NCBI GenBank assembly: GCA_022826515.1
Contig: JAJDUT010000118.1
Span: forward strand, 1-54,234
Origin: Candidatus Latescibacterota bacterium
GTDB taxonomy: Bacteria > Latescibacterota > UBA2968 > UBA8231
Length of the DNA: 54,234 bases
Reading direction: 5' to 3'
The translations under genes and the position numbers were made by a program. This document shows positions 23,701 to 29,738 of the stretch, in pieces (positions within the stretch are counted from its first letter, which is position 1; each line of letters begins with the position of its first letter). The notes beneath the pieces are model-generated. The model ran no database searches, was not told where the DNA came from, and worked only from the letters and a program-made list of their open reading frames with translations.

Positions 23701-23864
23701 AGGCGCTGGCCACAGGCGGGCAGCAGCGGTTTATCTGGGATGGGCGGGATGAGGATGGACGGGTTGTGGCTCCGGGTTTGTATTTGTGCAAGATCGAGGT
23801 GGACGCGGACGCTACGGCTTTTGGCGGACAGACCCGAGTTCACCTCATCGCCGTGGCCTATTAA
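20727..23864 (+). CDS. A-type surface protein with discoidin-like and FlgD-like C-terminal domains
   Basis: 1045 residues. Signal peptide ends at VEAQ (about residue 24). Discoidin/F5-8-type-like stretches at about 134-180 (DGDPTTFWEPD, WWIEVDLG) and 366-412 (FDGDDATYYSHQT, LTVDIGG). An IRTRTG module runs to WSAWS near 550-610. Motifs of the form VxYFxR...Y..L...QGxVRYFR recur at about 290-345 and 800-855. The gliding-motility/FlgD Ig-like domain (about 945-1045) has NPFTPNGDGVNE and ends IAVAY. It is followed directly by the B protein. Likely exported and surface attached; FlgD-like domains are known export/assembly modules in FCB bacteria, but function here is unknown. Confidence 0.8.
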   Translation: MKCDSIVQKIFVGLALSLAPVEAQQGYQLSGDEVVVDRAQHWRQWTIPAHLAHIDEAGSVRTRQLRTVYNVLEDRTLRRPIIINTDDPRIGTIDSTMQFDVFGEPIRNTLNELVFDYWVRPGISRVGSNPQLAEHILDGDPTTFWEPDPRDPIERWWIEVDLGRAVPVERLKLQFVAEELGDPFLQFIMLLSRRQSALLHEPNSRIGFQLFIPQDAPSTTQREYIFESEHTSPELPPTSGVVSDRLLIEARKPSPEWTGKSIETIRIVITDTRGGRAEQITQEVWEGLSAGERGDVVYFARDVAGREEPVDEATYQALADERQGRRDYYRRELPRLAEVEAWGWGDNIGINLVKNGGSLALTTPGKNPLTAFDGDDATYYSHQTRNPLNPGGNVLTVDIGGAVWLEQVRLTGSGMRGYIMRASAGGRDVRGGLKWQRISPPEREYSVAAALPRGDSGRFSSIVDPQDPPLKVRLLDLIVFAHFPPGFVGGRSESGAGQGILVNAFWSSITEIMLFSSRPPAEVVLESDLIELPGLVALGAVHWDADTPPGTDVEIRTRTGDQLLQQIRYFDKTGNEKTADEYRTLAGFLKGPSDTTVVVGPGWSAWSQQYRQPGELASSPSLRRFMQLQVRLKNDGGQHVPALHRISVGLHQPVVQRLGAEVWPTAVEAGVLDTFALFVQPDFLAQPANMRSLGFDEVRVRAEPGLDLRLVDVALGTEAELASEAPFQRFVRGADGRLLDAQGAELVVHAEGDSLWLRFPQTVQGTSSEILAPVYYRAVAPGDEVPTGLDRNLLTFTSYSLLPEAEQGAVRYFRREESGRLVEVDAAAYEDLAAAEQGPVRYFRKVVGLGDQVPFDAVGDSLDRIRYNGLGAQRGWVVDRGRLVRLRFASRVYLQGTRLAVAVRQSEPPTAWQAADGGDVTGLSPAKSLAIRAQGSDAAIAQVAIAPNPFTPNGDGVNEVAEIDFSLFRVQAERSLAVRIYTLVGRQVRQLEALATGGQQRFIWDGRDEDGRVVAPGLYLCKIEVDADATAFGGQTRVHLIAVAY

Positions 23865-23922
23865 TTAGGAATTACGAATTAGGAATTACGAATTCTCAAT
23901 TCCCAATTCGTAATTCCTAATT
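23865..23922. repeat. Heptamer repeat forming an 18-bp perfect inverted repeat
   Basis: AATTAGGAATTACGAATT (23877-23894) and its exact reverse complement (23905-23922) flank a 10-bp loop, made of the same GGAATTA/CGAATTA heptamers as the 20348 array. It fills the whole gap between the A stop codon and the B ribosome-binding site, so an RNA hairpin would form between the two cistrons. Confidence 0.85.
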
Positions 23923-23933
23923 GAGAAGGGAAG

Positions 23934-26657
23934 TTGCTGTTGAAATCAATGTTCGGAATGTGCGGCTTCTTCCTGTTCGGCCTTGCGGTCGTCGGCGACA
24001 GTGCCGCTCAGGTTGAGTACGGCAATCGGCTGGGATTGCAGCAGGGGGCGGAAGCTCGGCTGATGACCTTGAGTCCGGAGGTGTATCTGGCTGCGCTGGA
24101 CCCGGCCGTGCGGCGCTGGTACGTTCCGCAGGAACTATACGAAGAATACCGCTGGCGGCAGTGGCAGTACACCAACCGGGCGCGGCTGCCGTACCGGCGC
24201 TACGTGGAGGTTGATCTGCAGGGGGATTACTTCTACGACTTGTATGGGAATTACCTGACCCAGGGGTGGTTGGTGTTCAACACCGCGCAGACGCGGCCCC
24301 AAGAGGCGGGCAGCACTCTGTTCAAGACGAATGTGTTCGATCGGTGGTTTAATCAGTTGGTGATTGCCGGAGACGGGAAGGGTCAGTACCACTACGCGCT
24401 GACGGTGAGCAACAATCTGCGCACGACTCTGACCTCGCTGGCCTTTTCCAAGCCGCGCTTGAACGGATTCCAACTGGACTTGGCCACGGACAAGTATCAA
24501 ATGACCTTCCTGCATTCGCTGATTTCGGGGCCTAGGGCCGTCCAAGAGACGGAGCGGGCTTTTACGGACGCCACGTCTTTGGCGGGAGGTCGTTTTGCGG
24601 CGCAAGTGGGTGATTTTGTCGAGGTGGGGTTGCACGCGGTCAGTGCCCACCAGACCAATAGTGTGGCGGACCAACTCGTGGAGACCTTGCACAAAGGATC
24701 TTTGACCAACGAACAGAACCAGACGGTTGGGCAGATCGAGATTCTATTGAAGGACGACTCGCCGGAAGACGGCCTCGGTGGTGCGGCCTTTTTCCCGGAC
24801 GCCTCGGACGTGATCATTACCTATCGCGACGGCACGGTGGAGCAGGGCCGGGACATCCGCTTTGGTCCGGTGATTGAAGGGGGGTTGGAGCGGCGGGGTT
24901 TTCTCAGCGCAGACGGCGACGAACAAATCAGCCTGCTCTACGACTTTGACAGTGCGTCGTTTGTCAACCGGGCTGCGGCCGACAAGTCGGAGATCGTCGC
25001 AGTAGAATTTCGGCTGGTGTTGGCCAATGACTATCAGGTCTGGATGAGTTCTGATCGCCAGTTGGGGCTACTCGATCCGGGCGAGGGAGTGCGCGGCTTG
25101 GGTGAAGAGGGATTTACCCGGCTCGACGTCGCGCCGACGGAAAATCCCTTTTTTACATTGGTGTCGCAGGCGGCGGGTAATGTGCAGGACATTTCCAATT
25201 TAGGCGTGGTCAGTTTTGCCTACGGTCTGCCTACCGCTACTACCGTGGGCGGCGGTACGCTTCGGGTGGAGGACTTGCTCGGGTTCGACGTGTATGGCGA
25301 ATACGACTTGAGTTGGAGTTGGCGTCAATATCCCAACGTCGCCGAGGAAACCCATACGGCTTCGGCCGGGATTAAGGGCCAACCCAGTGCGCCAGCATGG
25401 ATGGTGAATGTGCGGAAAGGCTGGGAACCATTCACGTTGTTCGGCGAGGTGTATTCCATTGATCCGCGCTACAACACTCAGGCTTTTGTCACTACTACTA
25501 CTGGACTCGACTACGCCCGGCAGGGGAATCGCTTTGATCTGGTCGAAGACAACGACGACCAAGATCGTTTCCCCGATGCCTTCCGCGCCGATTTTCTGGT
25601 TGACGATCGGCAGGTCTTTCCCGGTTGGGATTTGAACAACGACTTGGTGCCTGACTTCAATCAGAACGACAATCGCGTCAAGGCCAATAACATTCCCGAC
25701 TACCAAGAGCCCTTTCTGCGCTTCCAAGTGGACCGGCCCGAGTTCCTCTTTGGCGTGGACATGAACCACAACTTTTGGGTTGACCTGTACGAAAATGACA
25801 CCGAGCCGGACTATCCCTATCGCCGCGATCAGGCCGGCTTCAATGTCTATGGCGGCGTGGGGCTAGGTCGGCACTGGCAGCTCAAGGCCGGGGCGTTGCG
25901 AGAGGCGCAGATCTCAGCCGACCGCAAGAACCACAGCACCTACGTGCAGGTGGGCTACGAGCGGGTGTGGCCGCGCTGGGGGCGAGTGCGGCTGTTTGAG
26001 ATGAGCCAGTTGGTCGCGGACGACATTCCCAATCCGCTCTTGCAGTGGCGGCCAGACAATACCTTGCGGGGCGGGCAGTTGGTGGGCCTTGACGATCCGC
26101 TGTTGGCGCGGGATACGTGGGTCAATCAGTTGTTTGTCGGACATATTCTGACCGGCGAAAAACTACAGGTGATGAGCAAGCTCAACTGGGTGCTTTTCCG
26201 GCAGTTGATGAATGCAGAGCGTCGCCGCCAGCACGACTTGGCTCCGTCGGACTTTTTCTTTGGCTTGATCAACAAGGCGAGCTACCGCTACGCTTGGCGA
26301 GGCGTGACTGTGGAGCCGCGTTGGAAGAGCGAGTGGGTGCAACAGAGCCGGTCGCTGTTTGACCAGGAGAAGCAAACGACGCTGCTGGAGTTGGTTTCGG
26401 TGTTGTTGGAGACTCAGCTTTTGTTGGCGACTAGGGCGCAGGTTGGGGTGGAGTACGCCTTTTTTGACGATTTAGATCGAGATAGTGAGGACTTCAACTC
26501 GCTGAGTTGGGCTTTCCAGTTAGTGACGGAGTCGGCCTATCTAGGGTATCGGATCCAAGCTCTGGCTGGCTTTGTGGTGGAACGCAAGGATTTTGCGGAG
26601 GCTGAGACGCTCACGGCTACTCAGAGTTTTGTCACGCTCTACGCCGGGTTGCAATAG
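23934..26657 (+). CDS. B-type surface/outer-membrane protein of the A-B cassette
   Basis: 907 residues from TTG 23934; TTG 23940 or ATG 23949 are alternatives. Signal peptide ends near GDSAAQ. A very conserved N-terminal region follows (YGNRLGLQ, LDPAVRRWYVPQELY, YRWRQWQYTNRAR, GDYFYDLYGNYLTQGWLVF), shared with the 47897 protein over its entire length. Residues about 537-640 hold serial Asp/Asn-rich loops (DNDDQDRFPD, DLNNDLVPDFNQNDN, DMNHNFWVDLYENDTEPD) like thrombospondin type 3 calcium loops. The last third is strand-rich and ends FVTLYAGLQ, compatible with a beta-barrel. I know no function for the family. It sits directly after an A protein. Confidence 0.75.
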   Translation: MLLKSMFGMCGFFLFGLAVVGDSAAQVEYGNRLGLQQGAEARLMTLSPEVYLAALDPAVRRWYVPQELYEEYRWRQWQYTNRARLPYRRYVEVDLQGDYFYDLYGNYLTQGWLVFNTAQTRPQEAGSTLFKTNVFDRWFNQLVIAGDGKGQYHYALTVSNNLRTTLTSLAFSKPRLNGFQLDLATDKYQMTFLHSLISGPRAVQETERAFTDATSLAGGRFAAQVGDFVEVGLHAVSAHQTNSVADQLVETLHKGSLTNEQNQTVGQIEILLKDDSPEDGLGGAAFFPDASDVIITYRDGTVEQGRDIRFGPVIEGGLERRGFLSADGDEQISLLYDFDSASFVNRAAADKSEIVAVEFRLVLANDYQVWMSSDRQLGLLDPGEGVRGLGEEGFTRLDVAPTENPFFTLVSQAAGNVQDISNLGVVSFAYGLPTATTVGGGTLRVEDLLGFDVYGEYDLSWSWRQYPNVAEETHTASAGIKGQPSAPAWMVNVRKGWEPFTLFGEVYSIDPRYNTQAFVTTTTGLDYARQGNRFDLVEDNDDQDRFPDAFRADFLVDDRQVFPGWDLNNDLVPDFNQNDNRVKANNIPDYQEPFLRFQVDRPEFLFGVDMNHNFWVDLYENDTEPDYPYRRDQAGFNVYGGVGLGRHWQLKAGALREAQISADRKNHSTYVQVGYERVWPRWGRVRLFEMSQLVADDIPNPLLQWRPDNTLRGGQLVGLDDPLLARDTWVNQLFVGHILTGEKLQVMSKLNWVLFRQLMNAERRRQHDLAPSDFFFGLINKASYRYAWRGVTVEPRWKSEWVQQSRSLFDQEKQTTLLELVSVLLETQLLLATRAQVGVEYAFFDDLDRDSEDFNSLSWAFQLVTESAYLGYRIQALAGFVVERKDFAEAETLTATQSFVTLYAGLQ

Positions 26658-26666
26658 GTCGAAAAC

Positions 26667-27809
26667 TTAGCGCGCCCCTTCCTCCCACGACGGCAGGCTC
26701 AAACCGTCCTGATCCCAGACAATTTCGCCGGCTCGCAGGGTCATGCGGCCTTCTATTTTTTGGCTGCCTTGTAGGGTGCTGCGGGTGGCATCGACAAAGC
26801 CAAAGCGGCCTTCGTGTACGGCCAACACTGCTACATCGGCTTCAGCACCTACGCTCAAGTGGCCCAATTCGGGCCGACGGATGACTTCGGCGGGACGCTG
26901 TGTCGAGCGGTAGATGACCTCTTGTAGCGGCATTCCCAAGGCCAGCATTTTCGACATAGTGATATTCATGGTGGCATTGGGCAGCAGGCGGCTGCGGCGG
27001 TGCAGGTCGGTGCTGATGGTATCGGGCGGGAAGCCTTGGGCCATAGCTGGCACGGCAATGTGGAAGCGGAAGGAGGCGTTGCCGTGGCCCAAGTCGAAGA
27101 TCACGCCGCGCTCGCGGGCCTGCCAGACGAAGTCGAAAATGCGGTCGTTGTCGTCGAGCATGGGCGTGCGCATGGAGTAGCAGTGGGTGTGGATGTCGCC
27201 GGGGCTGTAGCGAGCGAGCAGTTCGGGGTAGGTGCGGGTGGGTTTGGGCGAGAAATCGACCATGACAATGCTGCCGGCCTGCCGCGCCGCCTCAATGGCC
27301 CCGCCGGTCGATTCCCACCCCGGTCCGCCAAAGTGGGCCGATTTGACCCCGACGATGTGTTCGGGATAGCGCTCGACTGCGGCGGCGCAAGGGATGGGGT
27401 CCATATCGGTGGTGTCTTGCTCAGGCGGGCCGGTCATGCCAGCGCCGACGATGTTGACAAAGGCGAGGACGCGGGTGATGGACTGGTCCATGATGGTCTC
27501 TTTGAAATCTGCAATATCCTTGTACCCAGCGCCGCCCGTATCGACGCAGGTGGTGACTCCGTGCGGCAGATTGTGGGGGTCGGGGAAGAGCCAAGCGTTA
27601 AAGCCGCCGTACACGTGCAGGTGGATGTCGATGAGGCCGGGGGTGACGTAGAGGCCACCGATATCGGCTTGTCGCTCTGCAGTGCCGGGCAACTGCGGCC
27701 CCACAGCGGCAATTTTGCCGTCTTTGACGGCGAGGTCGGACGGGCCGTCGATGTTGTTTTTGGGGTCGATGAGGTGGCCGTTTTTGAGCAGGACGTCGTA
27801 GTGGGGCAT
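26667..27809 (-). CDS. Amidohydrolase/deacetylase family metallohydrolase
   Basis: 380 residues, dihydroorotase-like TIM-barrel amidohydrolase. Metal ligands: H63 and H65 (DIHLHV), K156 possibly carboxylated (GVKSAHFG), H207/H209 (DIHTHC), H242 (DLGHG) and D268 (STDLH). N- and C-terminal beta segments (LLKNGHLIDPKN and ADVAVLAV) form the usual composite domain. AAAAAGGAGC precedes the start. Substrate unknown; family members act on N-acyl amino acids or cyclic amides. Converges on the B-protein gene with 9 bp between stops; the heptamer repeat lies upstream. Confidence 0.88.
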   Translation of the reverse strand: MPHYDVLLKNGHLIDPKNNIDGPSDLAVKDGKIAAVGPQLPGTAERQADIGGLYVTPGLIDIHLHVYGGFNAWLFPDPHNLPHGVTTCVDTGGAGYKDIADFKETIMDQSITRVLAFVNIVGAGMTGPPEQDTTDMDPIPCAAAVERYPEHIVGVKSAHFGGPGWESTGGAIEAARQAGSIVMVDFSPKPTRTYPELLARYSPGDIHTHCYSMRTPMLDDNDRIFDFVWQARERGVIFDLGHGNASFRFHIAVPAMAQGFPPDTISTDLHRRSRLLPNATMNITMSKMLALGMPLQEVIYRSTQRPAEVIRRPELGHLSVGAEADVAVLAVHEGRFGFVDATRSTLQGSQKIEGRMTLRAGEIVWDQDGLSLPSWEEGAR

Positions 27810-27823
27810 GGTGCTCCTTTTTG

Positions 27824-27900
27824 AATTACGAATTAGGAATTACGAATTACGAATTGGGGCGGGGTAATTCCTAATTCCTAATTCGTAATTCCTAATTCCT
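27824..27900. repeat. Heptamer inverted repeat between amidohydrolase and epimerase genes
   Basis: About 32 bp of AATTACG/AATTAGG heptamers (27824-27855) and about 36 bp of the complementary TAATTCC/TAATTCG units (27865-27900) are separated by GGGGCGGGG. It is the third member of the GGAATTA repeat family in this window. The last base pairs supply the TAG stop of the epimerase gene. Confidence 0.85.
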
Positions 27901-28636
27901 AAGGGAAGTGTCCTTTGTATTCCAGCCCTAGTAGCTCTCGGGACCGAGCGACATTGCAGTACTTATCCGCGTCCGGGTGGCTGGCCGTGTGCATGATGTC
28001 GAAATCAATGGTCTCGGATGTGAGGGCTAGGTGGCAGGCTTCCGCCAAATCGTGTCGGCAGACCCAGCTAACGCCGCCGCGAGCGGGGTTGCCGTCTCGA
28101 CTGATGCCGAGCCTGCTGTCGCCGATACTACAGGGCCGGAAAACAATGATCCGCAGGCCGTAGGCGTCGTGGAACTGGCGGCACATTTCCTCCTGCAGAC
28201 GCTTTGAGATGCCGTACGGGCTTCCTTCCTTGCTGCGGACATCCGAAGACAGAAAAAGGCCGTCTGGATGTTGCACGACGCAAGAGCCCATGTGTACCAC
28301 TCGTTTGAGTTGGTGACGACGGGCCGACTCCAGGACGTTCCACATCCCTTTGAGGTTGATGAGAAAGGGGTTCACATCGTCCTCGGGTGGGTTTTCGTAG
28401 CCAAAGTAAGCGGCGAGATGGACGACGCCGTCCATGCCTGCCAAGGTCCTGTGGACGGCGTGGAAGTCGGCGATGTCCCCGTAGAGTTTTTCTCCCTCCC
28501 AGTCGCCGTCGAATCGGCGGTACGTCGCCCAAGCTTCGGGGCTGTAATCGAAGGCGCGCACTTGGTGGCGACTGGCGAAGTTTTCCAGCACGGCCCGGCC
28601 GACCCATCCGGCGGCACCCATGATGGCTACTTTCAC
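27899..28636 (-). CDS. NAD(P)-dependent epimerase/dehydratase (extended SDR)
   Basis: 245 residues from GTG 28636, which has AGGAG 8 bp upstream (TTG 28642 is the alternative). GxxGxxG is GAAGWVGRAV; DGVVHLAAYFGY and the catalytic YxxxK in SPYGISKR are present. Length is short for extended SDRs and the stop codon is provided by the heptamer repeat, so the C-terminus may have been trimmed. Followed by the amidohydrolase and preceded by mannonate dehydratase on the same strand: a hexuronate/sugar-acid catabolic group. Uronate dehydrogenase-like activity is possible but not shown. Confidence 0.85.
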   Translation of the reverse strand: MKVAIMGAAGWVGRAVLENFASRHQVRAFDYSPEAWATYRRFDGDWEGEKLYGDIADFHAVHRTLAGMDGVVHLAAYFGYENPPEDDVNPFLINLKGMWNVLESARRHQLKRVVHMGSCVVQHPDGLFLSSDVRSKEGSPYGISKRLQEEMCRQFHDAYGLRIIVFRPCSIGDSRLGISRDGNPARGGVSWVCRHDLAEACHLALTSETIDFDIMHTASHPDADKYCNVARSRELLGLEYKGHFP

Positions 28637-28694
28637 GAGCAATTCTCCTGAGAAATGGTACCGCAGCTAGATCCCTGCGACCAGCCCTCCGCGG

Positions 28695-29675
28695 TCATTC
28701 GCTGTACACCGCCTCGATCAGGCCCCTCATGTAGCCAATGGCGTAGAGACGCTCCATTGAGTGGACATCGACGAAGTCCTCGTAGGTTAGTTGCGGGAAA
28801 TGGTCGGGGCGCGCGACGCCCTCGTACCCCGTGTCGCGATAGGCCCTGACACAGGCCGCCATGTCGTGCTTGCCGTCGTCGTGGAAGGCCTCGTCGAACT
28901 TCTCCGGCGTGCCTCTGATGTCGCGGAAGTGGACGAAGTGGATCTTCTTCTGCTCGCCAAAATGGCGAATGACGCTTGGCAGATCGTCGGTCATCAGGCC
29001 GAAGTTGCCCTGACAGAGGCCGATGCCGTTTGCCGGGCTGGGAACGAGATCGACCATCTTCTGGTAGTTCTCAACGCTGCTGATGATGCGGGCGATGCCC
29101 TGGATCGGCGACAGGGGCGGGTCGTCGGGATGCATGGCGAGCTTGACTCCCGCTTCTTCGGCGACTGGGACAACGCGCTCGAGGAAGTATTTCAGGTTGT
29201 CCCACTGGTCCTCCTCGGTGACTTCGCCGTGCTCGCCGGCGGGATGGGTCTTGTTGAATTCTTCGAGGTCGAAGCCGGTCACCTTGGCACCGCCGCGCGT
29301 CGGGATTTCAGACGACGTGCGAATCACGAAGAGGATGGGCATCCACGCAGGGCACCACACTGGGATGCCGACCGCCCCCATGTTGCGGATGAACTCGCAG
29401 ACGACGGCGATCTCTTCATCGCGCCCCGGCTGGGCTAGTTTGATCTTTTCCATGGGTGGACGGCTTTCAATGACCGACAGATGATAGCCGTTTTGCTCGT
29501 ACTGCGCCTTGAAACGAGCTAGGGATTGGCGGCTGAACGGCTGCGCTTCGTCGTCGATCGGTTTATCCGGTATCGGCGCGAGGCCGAAGGTGCCGACGGC
29601 GTGCTCGACGCCACACTGGGTGCCGAAGGTGGATACGGCGCTGGCGTCTGGTCCGAGTGCTAAAGCGATTTTCAT
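28695..29675 (-). CDS. uxuA: Mannonate dehydratase (UxuA-like)
   Basis: 326 residues, TIM-barrel. Landmarks: VIESRPPMEKIKLAQPGRDEEI, LKYFLERVVPVAEEAGVKLAMHPDDPP, GIGLCQGNFGLM, KIHFVHFRDIRG, FHDDGKHDM and PDHFPQL, all characteristic of D-mannonate dehydratase, which converts mannonate to 2-keto-3-deoxygluconate in hexuronate breakdown. It is shorter than E. coli UxuA (394), as usual for this branch. GAAAGGATCAGCT precedes the ATG. It is first in the run uxuA, epimerase, amidohydrolase. Confidence 0.9.
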   Translation of the reverse strand: MKIALALGPDASAVSTFGTQCGVEHAVGTFGLAPIPDKPIDDEAQPFSRQSLARFKAQYEQNGYHLSVIESRPPMEKIKLAQPGRDEEIAVVCEFIRNMGAVGIPVWCPAWMPILFVIRTSSEIPTRGGAKVTGFDLEEFNKTHPAGEHGEVTEEDQWDNLKYFLERVVPVAEEAGVKLAMHPDDPPLSPIQGIARIISSVENYQKMVDLVPSPANGIGLCQGNFGLMTDDLPSVIRHFGEQKKIHFVHFRDIRGTPEKFDEAFHDDGKHDMAACVRAYRDTGYEGVARPDHFPQLTYEDFVDVHSMERLYAIGYMRGLIEAVYSE

Positions 29676-29701
29676 AGCTGATCCTTTCGTTTTGTTTTGA
29701 G

Positions 29702-29723
29702 CGGCGTGGAAGTTGGCGATGTC
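29702..29723 (-). other. 22-bp remnant matching the epimerase gene
   Basis: These 22 bases match 28456-28477 inside the epimerase gene with one mismatch and on the minus strand would encode DIANFHA (epimerase DIADFHA). They lie between the methylase stop and the uxuA start, at the breakpoint of the truncated restriction gene. A scar of a lost second epimerase copy, or of recombination, is likely. Confidence 0.5.
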
Positions 29724-29738
29724 ACTAGCCGCGGGATT

